64,000 nt of DNA from JAFEDN01 sp963844565 (GCA_963844565.1 CAWJON010000001.1:469295-533294); one strand, 5' to 3'. Numbered from the stretch's first letter, positions 36,119 to 46,017 are shown. A program made the numbers and translations. Notes: a model not told the origin generated them from the letters alone.

Positions 36119-36976
36119 CTACTGCCCGTTGAGTTGTTGCAGCTGGATGGTGGCCAGTTGCGCAGCGGGCGTTCCGGGATAACGAAGGGTTACGGTTTTT
36201 AATTCTTGTTTGGCTTGTTCCGTTTTGCCTTGTTGGGCATGTAAAACCGCTAAGCGTAATTCTGCATCCGCTACTTTATTTGAAGTCGAATACTGTTGAA
36301 TAACTAAATTAAATTCAAGTTCCGATTGACGTAAATTTCGTTGTTGAAAATAGATTTCTCCCAACCAATAGTGCGCATTCGCTACAAATTGACCATCGGG
36401 ATGGGTCCTTAAATAAGCTTGAAAAGCAGTAAGCGCATCAGCATATTGCTTGTTGGTTAATAAATTCAGCGCAGCTTGGTAAGCAGCAGCGTCAGTTTTA
36501 GCTGCAGCGGGGAGCGCATTATTCGGCGTAACGGTTGGCACAATTTGTCCTGAACTGGGTGGCGTGGCATAAGCTGGGGTTGGCGGCGGAGCGGGGGGTA
36601 AAGCTTCCACATGTTGCTGAGTTCGACTTTGCACATCTAATTGATGGGAAAGTTCTTCCAGTTGACCATTTAATTGTTGAATTTGTTGCTGTAATTCTGC
36701 AATTTGCTGAGGTAAATTCATTTGCGCAATGCCATTGAGCTGCTGTTCTAGCCGAGTGACACGTTGCGCCATGGATAATTGAGAGGTATCAATCAGGTTG
36801 CTAATGGGAGAATTATTGTCACCAATATTTGAATTAATTTGTGCACCAGATGCCTCAGATGAAGTTAAATTAACCACGGGAACTTCATTAGCGGACGCAT
36901 AATTTGAGAAAAAGATCAGTGAAAGAGGCAAAAGGATAAAATTAAAAAAACGTTTTTTGAGATGAAAGCTTATCAC
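36119..36976 (-). CDS. ybgF: Tol-Pal system protein YbgF/CpoB
   Basis: Periplasmic coordinator of outer-membrane constriction and peptidoglycan synthesis. I prefer the GTG at 36976 (GGAA just upstream; signal peptide VISFHLKKRFFNFILLPLS... ending at ASA), because the ATG at 37006 lies within the hairpin after pal. Order: signal peptide, a Gln/Leu-rich trimerisation coiled coil (QRVTRLEQQL to QLEELSHQLD), a Pro-rich linker, and C-terminal TPR repeats (AAYQAALNLLTNKQYADALTAFQAYL onward). Last gene of the tol-pal operon. Confidence 0.9.
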   Translation of the reverse strand: MISFHLKKRFFNFILLPLSLIFFSNYASANEVPVVNLTSSEASGAQINSNIGDNNSPISNLIDTSQLSMAQRVTRLEQQLNGIAQMNLPQQIAELQQQIQQLNGQLEELSHQLDVQSRTQQHVEALPPAPPPTPAYATPPSSGQIVPTVTPNNALPAAAKTDAAAYQAALNLLTNKQYADALTAFQAYLRTHPDGQFVANAHYWLGEIYFQQRNLRQSELEFNLVIQQYSTSNKVADAELRLAVLHAQQGKTEQAKQELKTVTLRYPGTPAAQLATIQLQQLNGQ

Positions 36977-37004
36977 TAGATTTCCGTTAAATGTCTGAAT
37001 GAGC

Positions 37005-37033
37005 ATCCAGTTTCATTTTTAATGAAACTGGAT
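37005..37033 (-). terminator. Hairpin between pal and ybgF
   Basis: Perfect 13-bp stem with a 3-nt loop, 14 bp after the pal stop. T-run weak. It may attenuate transcription into ybgF or stabilise the pal message. Confidence 0.5.
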
Positions 37034-37046
37034 ATCCCAAGTTTTT

Positions 37047-37589
37047 TTACTGACGAACGTATACCAAAACCACGCGACGGTTTAAGCTGCGTGAACTTTC
37101 ATCAGAACCGGTAACCGCTGGACGTTCTTTGCCATAGCTAACCGAAGTAATTTGATTCGCATTAACGCCTTGTTGTTTAAGAACACGGGCAACGGCTTGA
37201 TCACGACGATAACCTAAAGCTACGTTATATTCGCGGCTGCCTCGGTCATCAGTGTGACCTTCTAATCTTACTTTAGCGTCTTTGTGGGTAGCTAAATAAC
37301 CAGCTTGAATTGAAATTGCTTTCAGATCAGCGGGATCTACAGTGCTTCTATCGTAAGCAAAGTAATAAACTTGATTAGAGGGGGCAGTTAAAGGATTAAC
37401 AAACCGAACTCCACCGTTTGGCCCATTGACATTCGTGCCAACCAAACCACCTTTTTGACCTACGCCGTAAGGCTGGGCGTTTTCGGGGGTTCCTGGTTCT
37501 CCAGGAGCAGGTGCGTTTTTGTTGGTGCTACAAGCAGTCAATGCAGCAACCGAAGATGCGAATACCAAAGCTTTTAACCATTTATTCAT
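37047..37589 (-). CDS. pal: Peptidoglycan-associated lipoprotein Pal
   Basis: 180 residues. Lipobox VAALTACS, then an OmpA-like domain binding peptidoglycan: YYFAYDRSTVDP, VRLEGHTDDRGSREYNVALGYRRDQAV and YGKERPAV. Anchored in the outer membrane and partner of TolB/TolA. ATG preceded by AGGAG. Confidence 0.96.
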   Translation of the reverse strand: MNKWLKALVFASSVAALTACSTNKNAPAPGEPGTPENAQPYGVGQKGGLVGTNVNGPNGGVRFVNPLTAPSNQVYYFAYDRSTVDPADLKAISIQAGYLATHKDAKVRLEGHTDDRGSREYNVALGYRRDQAVARVLKQQGVNANQITSVSYGKERPAVTGSDESSRSLNRRVVLVYVRQ

Positions 37590-37666
37590 ATAAAATTTCT
37601 CCTTTTAGAAAAATAAAAACTAATTCGAGTAAAAAAACTGTACGTGAAGGATTACTCAGTCACCAC

Positions 37667-38938
37667 CTAGTCTATAGTTAAAAACGGCGACCATGCAGGC
37701 TCTTGAACATCACCATCGCGAGCCGGCAAACGCAGTTTTACCCTTCCGTCAATGGAAACTAAAGACAAAACTCCACGTCCTTGATATTGAGTAGCATATA
37801 ACACCATTTTGCCATTGGGCGCAACACTTGGCGACTCATCTTCACCGGCTTCGGTTAAAATTTCTAGGTTGCCGGTCGCCAAGTCTTGTTTTGCAATACC
37901 AAATAAATTGGTATCTCGATGCATTAAAATAATAGATTTGCCATCCGGACTAAAACTGGCTTTGGCGTTATAATTCCCTTGATAAGTTAGGCGAGTGGTT
38001 TTTTTGTTGTTAAGGGTATAAAGATAAATTTGGGGTGTGCCCCCGCGATCTGAGGTGAATAGCAAGGAACGACCGTCCGGGGACCATTTAGGTTCAGTAT
38101 CAATCGAATAGCCATTCGTCAGTTGGTTGATGCTTAAGTTTTGCAAACTGATGGTATAAAGCTTGGGATTTTCGCTTTTAGTTAGCACGAGCGCCATGGA
38201 TTTGCCATCGGGAGAGAAAGTGGGCGCACCATTAATTCCCTCAAAACGCGAGATTAAACGACGTTGACCCGTTTTTAACTCTTGTAAATAAATAGAGGCA
38301 CGATCATTTTCAAAAGAAACATAGGCAATATGAGAGCCATCCGGTGACCAAGTGGGTGACATAATGGGTTGTGGGGAAATGAGCAAGGTTTGCGGATTAA
38401 AGCCATCCATGTCGGCTATTTCTAAGGCATATTGAGTGCCACGTGTTTCACGCAAAACCATAATATATGCAATTTTCGTGCTGAAAATCCCTCGGACGCC
38501 TGTTAAAGTGTGATAAATAAGATCGCTGATTCGATGCGCCAACAGTCGGCTATCGCTTGCAGGTATTTGAAAGATTTTTTCAAACAACAGGGTTGAGCCA
38601 CTATTGGCGGTTGCTACGGTCCCGTTTAATTGCACAGTCACTTGATACATTTGGTTGCCAATATCAACAACTCTACCTTGTACCGCGTAATCGGCGGATT
38701 GGCTACCATTAATGGTAAACTGCCCACTATTGTTTAAATCATCGGTAATAACTTGGGTTAATGAGTTTGCGCCGGGAACCGGAATGCTGTTTCCCGTAAA
38801 GGAGTTAATCGTAATTGGAATGGCTTGGTTAACACCTTGAGTTAGTTCAAGGTAAAGTTCCGCTTGGGCAGAGTTTAGAAAAAGCCAAGGAATGATCAAA
38901 AATAATAAAGTTAATAGACGTCTTTGTATCGTTTTCAT
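37667..38938 (-). CDS. tolB: Tol-Pal system beta-propeller protein TolB
   Basis: About 423 residues if started at MKTIQRRLL, which gives a standard signal peptide ending at NSAQA; in-frame ATGs at 38950 and 38956 and a TTG at 38974 touching the tolA stop are alternatives. N-terminal TolB domain then a six-bladed propeller with repeated SPTWSPDGSHIAYVS, APTFSPDGKSMAL, EPKWSPDGRSLLFTSDRGG motifs. Periplasmic; binds Pal. Confidence 0.95.
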   Translation of the reverse strand: MKTIQRRLLTLLFLIIPWLFLNSAQAELYLELTQGVNQAIPITINSFTGNSIPVPGANSLTQVITDDLNNSGQFTINGSQSADYAVQGRVVDIGNQMYQVTVQLNGTVATANSGSTLLFEKIFQIPASDSRLLAHRISDLIYHTLTGVRGIFSTKIAYIMVLRETRGTQYALEIADMDGFNPQTLLISPQPIMSPTWSPDGSHIAYVSFENDRASIYLQELKTGQRRLISRFEGINGAPTFSPDGKSMALVLTKSENPKLYTISLQNLSINQLTNGYSIDTEPKWSPDGRSLLFTSDRGGTPQIYLYTLNNKKTTRLTYQGNYNAKASFSPDGKSIILMHRDTNLFGIAKQDLATGNLEILTEAGEDESPSVAPNGKMVLYATQYQGRGVLSLVSIDGRVKLRLPARDGDVQEPAWSPFLTID

Positions 38939-38970
38939 ACCAATTAGCATACTCATTTTGACTATCGTTA

Positions 38971-39879
38971 TCAATATTTAATATCCTTCGGGGTCATTTT
39001 TAGGGTGAAGTGTCGGAACGGATTAAATGACGTAGGGTCTTGAGGAACAGGTAAGGGCGAGGACTTAAAAATAGCGGTTTTAGCCGCTTGGTCTAGGGCT
39101 GGGTTGCCGCTGGATTGAACCATTTGAACTTTGGTAACGGTTCCGTTGGGTAACAAGTCAATGGAAAACACACATGACAATGTACGGTCTGTGTCATCTG
39201 GGATAATCCATTGATTAGCAATCGCCATTAAAATTTTGGCGCGATATTCATTAATCGCCCCCTGCAGCTGTTGTGCTTTTTGCGCTTCGGCAAGTTGTTG
39301 TTGTTCACTGGCCATTTGTTGTTGAAGTAATTGTTGTTGCAGTGCTTGTTCCTTTTTCGCTAACTCGGCTTGCTTTTGCTTTGCCGCTTCTTTTGCGGCT
39401 TCTAATTCTTGCTGTTTCTTTTGCGCTAATAATTTGGCTTGATTTTGAGCTTGAACTTTTGCTTGTTCTATCTGCAAAGCCTTCAATTTTGCCAATCGTT
39501 GTTCTTCCTGCTCGGCTTGTTCGGTGGCTTTGGCTTTTTCTTGTAAAGCTCGTTGTTGATCCATTTTGAGTTGATTGAGACGCGCCATTTCAACCAATTT
39601 AGCTTGGCGGGCAGCCTCAGCTTGGGCTTGCAAAGCCTGCACCCGCTTCTCTGCTGCTGCTTTTTGTTCTGCTTCCTGATCTTTAATTTTTTGGACTTGA
39701 GCAGACACCGCGTTGGCATCGACAACCATGGCATGTACAGCTGGTGCATTTTGTGCGGGGGTGGCCAATCGATAACTGGTTGGGTTATGAGCCATGATTA
39801 AGGAAGCAATTAAAACAATATGCAGTGAGATAGATGCTGCTATCGGTAAAGTAAAATTTGATTTTAAATGGTTTGACAT
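38971..39879 (-). CDS. tolA: Cell envelope integrity protein TolA
   Basis: 302 residues: N-terminal transmembrane helix (about 12-30), long Ala/Lys/Gln/Glu-rich helix (about 55-205) and C-terminal TolA III domain (INEYRAKILMAIANQWIIPDDTD, CVFSIDLLPNGTVTKVQMVQSSGNPALD). It spans the periplasm and links to the TolQR motor. tolQ and tolR, which usually precede tolA, are not next to it; the neighbour upstream is an ankyrin gene. Confidence 0.93.
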   Translation of the reverse strand: MSNHLKSNFTLPIAASISLHIVLIASLIMAHNPTSYRLATPAQNAPAVHAMVVDANAVSAQVQKIKDQEAEQKAAAEKRVQALQAQAEAARQAKLVEMARLNQLKMDQQRALQEKAKATEQAEQEEQRLAKLKALQIEQAKVQAQNQAKLLAQKKQQELEAAKEAAKQKQAELAKKEQALQQQLLQQQMASEQQQLAEAQKAQQLQGAINEYRAKILMAIANQWIIPDDTDRTLSCVFSIDLLPNGTVTKVQMVQSSGNPALDQAAKTAIFKSSPLPVPQDPTSFNPFRHFTLKMTPKDIKY

Positions 39880-39927
39880 GTTTGTTATTATAAGTAAAAA
39901 ATAGAATATAAGAAATAATTTTTTTTC

Positions 39928-42369
39928 CTATGAGAAAGTGGATGTTCGACTTAATGTTAGTTGTGATTCCGGGGTTGAAACGATGACCTTAACTTTGCTT
40001 GGCAAAGGTGTGCGGCGATGATGCAGGCCACCTTCGAGGTAGAGGGCGGCCATATACAAAATGCCTCTTCCTTCAGGCTGATCAGGAGCTACCTTGACAC
40101 ACAAAACTCTATCTTCGCTAAGGTCAGTAATCTCATGGGTAAAAAGTGTTTGATATAGAATCTGATTGTCGCCAAAATAAAGGCAGATCTCTACCGGCAT
40201 CTCCCCTTTTAAGGGTTTTAAACCGTTATGGTTATTAAAATGCCATCGGCTCTTGTTCAAAACTGATTTAGCTTCTTCATCCTCCTGTAAAGAAGAGGGA
40301 ATTAATAAAAACTCGTTTGAAGAGCTGGAACTCTCAATCGGAATTAATTTGACGTCTTCAGAAGATATTTGTCCGCCGAACCAAGTGGAAGGGTTAGAAG
40401 AGATGGGGTTACTCTTTTTTGATTCAAAGGCTGGAAAAACAGTCGTTGTTTTTTTGCGTGCTTTTACTTCCAACAACATTCCGGAAATTTCTTGCTTGCT
40501 AAGGCCTTGTTGCTTAAAAAAAGCAAAAGGGGTTTGCATTTGGGTTTGTCCAGTTGAGGTTGGGGAGATTGTCTGAATAGGCGCCGTGTTTTTTAGGGTA
40601 AATAAACGGAAATAATCTTCCCAGTGTGAATTCGAGAATGGTTTATAATCCTCCAAGCCGGGGATGCGTTTTAAAGTATCGGAAAAATCTTCCAAAGTGG
40701 TTTTAATAGCGAATAAGCCCACTCCAACCGATTTAGGTGTCGGATCGACTATGCTCGGTAGGGAGTTCCCTTCAAGGCGATTAATTACTTTTAAAATTTG
40801 ACTCAAAGGTATATCGTGAAACATGTTAGAATAAATAAAAAATTTTAATTTAGGATAGGTGATCAAAGCCAGATCTAACCATTTTCTTTTAAGAAGCTCC
40901 TTCGTAATTAGTGAAAAAAATCGATTGAAATCGTGCTCTGATTGAAGTTGTTTGAATTCAGGAAGATTGAAAAGAGCCCTAAGTGCAGATGATATTGTTT
41001 TTTTTGTACATTCTTTAATTGCGAATAAAAGAGCATCAAAAAAACTATCGTTTAACCTATCATAGTTTCCAGATAAGAACGCACTAAGCCAAATAGTTTT
41101 ATTTTCTAAAATCACGCAAATAAGGGGATGGAATGATGGATTATCTAAATTTATTCCATTGGCTAACAAAACTTTAAAATGTGACTTTTTGTTAAGAGAG
41201 ATAGTCGAATAGTATAAAAGAGCGCCTTGTTTTCCTTCAAGATTTAATTTGCATATTTTCAGCAATTTTTCTAGTACAAAGAATTCGCAATAATTGATGG
41301 CGTTTAGCAAAATTTTAAACGGATTCGAGCTTTTGCCAAGGTCTAAGTCTGGATGGTTGAGTAATAAATCAATTAACAAAGGGTCATTTAAACATAGTGC
41401 GGTATTCAAAATGCTCTCGCCGTATGCATTCTCAGCATTGATATCTATTATTTGTGCTAATAGCGTTTTCACCAACTGAGGATTTTTTTTTGCCGCTGTT
41501 CCTAATAACCTAAATCGATAACCGAAAACAAATTGGTTGACTTTCGTTACTGGCAAGAGTAAATCAATTCCTTTCTGATCTTCCTGGTTGGTCGCATGCA
41601 TTAGTGCATTCATCTCTTCGTAATCTTGGATATTGGGATCAGCTTTTATTTCTAGTAAATAACTGACGATTTCTGCTTGGTTCGCCTGGGCGGCAGCGAT
41701 TAATGGAGTACGTTTATTTACCGGATGTTTGCTATTGATATTGACTTTCAACTCCCAATCATCGGCTAATTGCTTAAGATATTTTACCCGCTTTAATTCT
41801 CCGGCTTCTGCAAGATCTCTGAAAACTGCGCTCGCTGTCAATTGAATGTTTTTAATTTTTAAAAAACCATTGATGATGTCAAAGACTTTTTTATTTTTGA
41901 AGGCGAGAGCAAAATCAAGGAAATTATTGCCGTCTATTGTAGTGGTGGTTAAATCAACTCCAGCCTCAAATAAATATTTCAATCCTTCTTCGTGTCCAAG
42001 CTGAGCTGCATAAAAAAATGGTGTTAAATAGTTTTTGTTTTTAAAATTGATATTGGCTCCGAGCTGTTTTAATTGCGGAATATATCGGGCAAGACCCCAG
42101 GCCTGAGGACAAAAAATAATTAAATGAATTAAGTTACCACCAAGATAGTCCGTCAATTTAAAAAAGGGGTGATTTTGTTTTAATTCTTTCTCTTCGGTTA
42201 AAATTTTTTTAATTAAATCAAGGGTTGAGCCCAACGCTTTTCTTTTTAACTCGTCTTCATGGCTTGGAGAATCCATTCCTTGTATTTTGTAAATGGGGCT
42301 AGATAAATGTATTAGCTCTAGAGAGAAACTCTCTATACTGGAAGGTTTTTTTTTCTTTTTTTTTGGCAT
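39928..42369 (-). CDS. Ankyrin-repeat protein, candidate secreted effector
   Basis: 813 residues, no signal peptide, poly-lysine start (MPKKKKKKPSS). Ankyrin-like repeats run from about 55 to 400 (YLTPFFYAAQLGHEEGLKYLFEAGVDL, RTPLIAAAQANQAEIVSYLLEIKADPN, YGESILNTALCLNDPLLIDLLLNHPDL). The rest has no recognised domain; the C-terminal 120 residues (EICLYFGDNQILYQTLF onward) look beta-rich. It sits where tolQR would be expected and has lower GC than its neighbours. Effector status is inference. Confidence 0.7.
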   Translation of the reverse strand: MPKKKKKKPSSIESFSLELIHLSSPIYKIQGMDSPSHEDELKRKALGSTLDLIKKILTEEKELKQNHPFFKLTDYLGGNLIHLIIFCPQAWGLARYIPQLKQLGANINFKNKNYLTPFFYAAQLGHEEGLKYLFEAGVDLTTTTIDGNNFLDFALAFKNKKVFDIINGFLKIKNIQLTASAVFRDLAEAGELKRVKYLKQLADDWELKVNINSKHPVNKRTPLIAAAQANQAEIVSYLLEIKADPNIQDYEEMNALMHATNQEDQKGIDLLLPVTKVNQFVFGYRFRLLGTAAKKNPQLVKTLLAQIIDINAENAYGESILNTALCLNDPLLIDLLLNHPDLDLGKSSNPFKILLNAINYCEFFVLEKLLKICKLNLEGKQGALLYYSTISLNKKSHFKVLLANGINLDNPSFHPLICVILENKTIWLSAFLSGNYDRLNDSFFDALLFAIKECTKKTISSALRALFNLPEFKQLQSEHDFNRFFSLITKELLKRKWLDLALITYPKLKFFIYSNMFHDIPLSQILKVINRLEGNSLPSIVDPTPKSVGVGLFAIKTTLEDFSDTLKRIPGLEDYKPFSNSHWEDYFRLFTLKNTAPIQTISPTSTGQTQMQTPFAFFKQQGLSKQEISGMLLEVKARKKTTTVFPAFESKKSNPISSNPSTWFGGQISSEDVKLIPIESSSSSNEFLLIPSSLQEDEEAKSVLNKSRWHFNNHNGLKPLKGEMPVEICLYFGDNQILYQTLFTHEITDLSEDRVLCVKVAPDQPEGRGILYMAALYLEGGLHHRRTPLPSKVKVIVSTPESQLTLSRTSTFS

Positions 42370-42477
42370 AATTGAATTCTATTTGTAAGTAGTTGATCAT
42401 TCTGTATTATAGATTTATGCGGAATTATATTTTATCCAAAAGCGATTATAAGCTATTATCAATTACCCCGCAATAGA

Positions 42478-44496
42478 TTAATTTATTTCTTGCGGGTCTA
42501 CATCTAAAGACCAGCGTACTTTTTTGCTCAATTGGCAGGTTTTAATTTCAGGAACCCATTTCTGTAAAAAGGATTGAAGCTGATGGCGTTTGTTGCACTG
42601 CAATAAAATATGCCCACGAAATCGTCCCGCACATTTTTCCATGAGGGATGGAACTGGTCCCCAAATCTGAATGTCTTTAACAGACATTTTTTCTTCAGCT
42701 AATGTTTTTACCTGAGTTAAAAATTGATGAGTGATTTCCCGGCTTTTGGATTCAGCACGTAATAGAGCCAGAAAAGCATAAGGAGGCAAAGTTGTTTGTT
42801 TTCTTTCTTTGAGTAGTGACTCGGCGAATTTGCGGTAGCCTTCTTTCAATAATAATTGCAACTGTGGATGATCCGGGAAATGAGTTTGAATCATGACCTC
42901 TCCGCTTTCGCCACTACGGCCAGCACGTCCACCCACTTGCACCAGTAATTGCCCCATTCTTTCTAGGGCGCGAAAATCAACACTAAAAAGTCCACCATCG
43001 GCCTCAACAATCGCAACCAAGGTTAAGTGCGGAAAATGATGTCCTTTCGACAGCATTTGCGTACCAATTAAAATCTGTGCTTCCCGTTCGTGTATTTGAT
43101 CTAACAATTTTTCCATGCTGCCGCGTTGTTTAGTAGTGTCTTTGTCTATTCTAACCATTTTATAATCTGGAAATTGTTCCTGAATAATCGCTTCGATCCG
43201 TTGAGTACCTTGTCCGACCTGAATTAATTCTGGAAATTTGCAGTTTTGACATTGTTTGGGAATTGGGCGGCTGCTGTCACAATGATGGCAGCGCAATCGT
43301 TCGGGTTGAAAGTGTAGAGTGTAATAGGCATCGCATCGATTACATTTGGCCATCCAACCGCAATGGTGACACATGAGCACCGATGCATAACCGCGGCGGT
43401 TTAAAAACAATAAAACTTGCCCTTTTCTTTGCAAATGCTCATGCATTTTATCCAGCAAAATGCTGCTCAAGCCGCCGGTTAATTTTTTATCGCGAATATT
43501 GATGACATTGACAGTCGGCGATTGTGCTTCACCGGCTCGGTGTGGCAAAGAAAGATAAATATATTTTTTAGTGTGCGCATTATAAAAACTTTCTAAGGAA
43601 GGCGTTGCTGAGCCTAACACAACTGGGATATTTTCAAATTGCCCGCGGACAATGGCTAAATCTCTTGCTGAATAGCGGAACTTACTTTGTTGTTTAAACG
43701 AGATATCGTGTTCTTCATCTAAAATAATAATGCCGGGATTTTGCAGGGGGGTAAAAATTGCGGAGCGAGTACCAATGATAATGCTGGCTTTTCCTCCACG
43801 GGCTAATTGCCAATTTTCTAGGCGTTTTTTTACCGTTAAACCGGAGTGAATCAGTGCGATAGGCACATTAAAACGTTGCTTAAATCGCTTTACCATTTGC
43901 GGAGTCAGGGTAATTTCCGGCACTAAAACTAATGCTTGCTGACCTTGGGCTAAGCGGTTTTCGATGCTGTGGAAATAAACTTCGGTTTTCCCGCTGCCAG
44001 TAATTCCGTCCAATAAAAAGGTTTGAAAATTTTTTGCCTGATTAATAGCATTAATCGCAAAAAGTTGATCCGAATTTAAATCTATACTCTTTTCTGGATT
44101 TGATAGAGACTGATTCAGTGCTGGGGATTCTACGGTAACGGTGTCACTCTGACGCCCTTCTCTGAGCGCTTTAGGCAGAATTTGTGCGATAATTTCGCCC
44201 AAAGGATAATGGTAATACTCGCTGGCCCAATGGCACAATTTTAATAGGGAAGGCGTGAGAATAGGTTGCTCATCGAGCTTAGCAGTCGCGTTTTTAATTT
44301 TATTGTTGGGAACGTCAGTTTGAGATTTTACTGCAATTAAAACGCCGACCACACTTTTTTTACCAAAAGTGGTTTGTACGCGAATGCCTGGTTTCCATTC
44401 TTTGGCATCTTGTGTATTTAGGGGCGGTAAATAATCTAATGTATGACGCAGATGCGTTGGGATGGCTAACTCAAGAATATCGGCTGTGTCAATCAT
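42478..44496 (-). CDS. priA: Primosomal protein N' (replication restart helicase PriA)
   Basis: 672 residues. N-terminal DNA-binding domain, Walker A (DGITGSGKTEVY), Walker B DEEH, and the zinc-binding Cys cluster (CHHCGWMAKCNRC, CHHCDSS, CQNC) between the helicase motifs, with QVGGRAGRSG as motif VI. PriA reloads DnaB at stalled forks. It begins 5 bp after the DUF1704 gene, probably the same transcript. Confidence 0.96.
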   Translation of the reverse strand: MIDTADILELAIPTHLRHTLDYLPPLNTQDAKEWKPGIRVQTTFGKKSVVGVLIAVKSQTDVPNNKIKNATAKLDEQPILTPSLLKLCHWASEYYHYPLGEIIAQILPKALREGRQSDTVTVESPALNQSLSNPEKSIDLNSDQLFAINAINQAKNFQTFLLDGITGSGKTEVYFHSIENRLAQGQQALVLVPEITLTPQMVKRFKQRFNVPIALIHSGLTVKKRLENWQLARGGKASIIIGTRSAIFTPLQNPGIIILDEEHDISFKQQSKFRYSARDLAIVRGQFENIPVVLGSATPSLESFYNAHTKKYIYLSLPHRAGEAQSPTVNVINIRDKKLTGGLSSILLDKMHEHLQRKGQVLLFLNRRGYASVLMCHHCGWMAKCNRCDAYYTLHFQPERLRCHHCDSSRPIPKQCQNCKFPELIQVGQGTQRIEAIIQEQFPDYKMVRIDKDTTKQRGSMEKLLDQIHEREAQILIGTQMLSKGHHFPHLTLVAIVEADGGLFSVDFRALERMGQLLVQVGGRAGRSGESGEVMIQTHFPDHPQLQLLLKEGYRKFAESLLKERKQTTLPPYAFLALLRAESKSREITHQFLTQVKTLAEEKMSVKDIQIWGPVPSLMEKCAGRFRGHILLQCNKRHQLQSFLQKWVPEIKTCQLSKKVRWSLDVDPQEIN

Positions 44497-44500
44497 TAAA

Positions 44501-45796
44501 TTAATCTTGTAAAATACCTTTGTAATTGGCGGTCAGGTTTTCCAAACTTAGTCTGTTTAAAAACAGTGAGTATGTCATCCAGGAAGTTAAACCCGCTAAA
44601 TCTTTAAATTGCGGCGGCAAGTATTTTGGTGGTGTCACAATATTTTCTTGGATTAAATCATGGAGGGTGGATAAATCTTCCAGAGTGGTTTTTCCTAAAA
44701 ACAAGAGTGGAATATAGTGAGAGAGTCCATTTCGAATTGCAAGGCGGATATAATTGTAAATTAACATAAAGCCCTTGCTATACGATAAGTCTTTAGTAAA
44801 AGGTCCTTGTGTGGGCAGACATCCGCGAAATACACGAACCGCATTATAATAGCTACTGGCCTCATTGAAACCCGCATCACGATAAAAGCGAAAAATATCG
44901 AGAAAGTTAGCACCCTGTTCTACCATGTCAATAGCGGTCACACGGTGAGTCAATGCCAAAACTCTTTTAGGTGATGAGGCAAAGGTGAATATTTCCATAA
45001 TAATAGCCAACCCTTCTTGATTAATAGTAGAAGACGGTGGGCCCTTACTTAAAAAAGTGCAGACAGGTTGAGACATGCCATTTAAAGTGGTTCCCATATG
45101 CACCCAACCTTCATGGACTTCTAAAACACCCAATTCACGCAAGGTAAAGTTAGCGTTATTGCGCAGCTTTATCCATTCGGCGCCGGCTGAGGCATCGGCA
45201 ACAATATTATCGCTTAATTTAACGCGAATGGGGTCATTCGGAGTGCCAAAATATTCGTTTAGCTTTTGCCCTAAATAAGGAACTGCCTCTTCACTGGAAA
45301 ATGTTTTTTCATCTAGAGCGTCTGGCTCCAACTTCGATTTTTCTAAAGTTTGCGTCACCATTTGCGCCAAATCACGCAGCGTCGGTGCGCCGGCATAGAA
45401 AGCGTCTTGAGCACTGCCATAGAGTTCTTGCGATATTTTTGGAAATTCTTCGGTGCCGCGTGCTTGCAGTAGGCGAATCACTTCTCGGTATTCACGGCAC
45501 ATTCTTAACATGATATTGCCAATGCCGCTGAACTGCCCCAGCCTTCGACGAATTTCTCTTTCAATAGCATAAAACTCATTGGTTTTGGCTGCCGGGTCAA
45601 ATTCTAGTGGAATCAACTGATAGACTGCGCTATCGATTTGCGGCATTTCTTTGCATTTATCTTTAAAAAACTGTTCTTTTATTTCATTCGGCCATTTTAA
45701 TGCATTTAATATGCGTATTGGGGTTTGTGCGGTGACTATTTGGTCTGACAAATTGCGAATAATGTTTTTAAATTCTTCTAAATTAGAAATTTTCAT
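44501..45796 (-). CDS. DUF1704 / QEGLA-motif putative metallopeptidase (MATCAP-like)
   Basis: 431 residues of the family annotated as 'flavohemoglobin expression-modulating QEGLA motif protein'. The zinc motif HExxxH is at His228-Glu229-His233 (VHEGWVHMGT), and Gln260-Glu261 starts the QEGLA signature that supplies a third ligand. The eukaryotic members (MATCAP, KIAA0895L) are tubulin detyrosinating carboxypeptidases. The bacterial substrate is unknown. No signal peptide. Upstream gene of priA; divergent from efp. Confidence 0.8.
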   Translation of the reverse strand: MKISNLEEFKNIIRNLSDQIVTAQTPIRILNALKWPNEIKEQFFKDKCKEMPQIDSAVYQLIPLEFDPAAKTNEFYAIEREIRRRLGQFSGIGNIMLRMCREYREVIRLLQARGTEEFPKISQELYGSAQDAFYAGAPTLRDLAQMVTQTLEKSKLEPDALDEKTFSSEEAVPYLGQKLNEYFGTPNDPIRVKLSDNIVADASAGAEWIKLRNNANFTLRELGVLEVHEGWVHMGTTLNGMSQPVCTFLSKGPPSSTINQEGLAIIMEIFTFASSPKRVLALTHRVTAIDMVEQGANFLDIFRFYRDAGFNEASSYYNAVRVFRGCLPTQGPFTKDLSYSKGFMLIYNYIRLAIRNGLSHYIPLLFLGKTTLEDLSTLHDLIQENIVTPPKYLPPQFKDLAGLTSWMTYSLFLNRLSLENLTANYKGILQD

Positions 45797-45910
45797 AAAT
45801 TTTCCATCCTTTGGGCTTTATACTAGCATAGCCAGAGGTTTTTGTAGCTTGTTAATTATCGAAACCAATGTCATTATTGCAACCACAAATCAAGTTAGAC
45901 ATTCCGCGCC

Positions 45911-46017
45911 CGCGGTGTAAAACCGCGCGCTTGACCAAAGTGAGAAAGCTCTGCTTTCCCCCTTTGGAAACCCCAGGCTTTGACCACGCGGCAAGCCGCG
46001 CGGTAAGTTTTTTTAAT
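45911..46017 (+). promoter_or_regulatory. Structured leader upstream of efp, possible attenuator
   Basis: Nested inverted repeats: CGCGGT/ACCGCG near 45911-45927; outer arms ACCGCGCG/CGCGCGGT (45922-45929 and 45997-46004) enclosing CCAAAG/CTTTGG (45935-45940, 45962-45967) with GAAAGC-tct-GCTTTC inside. A last GC-rich stem (CGCGG-caag-CCGCG) is followed by a run of Ts about 17 bp before the efp start. Termination or attenuation is plausible but unproven. Confidence 0.5.
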
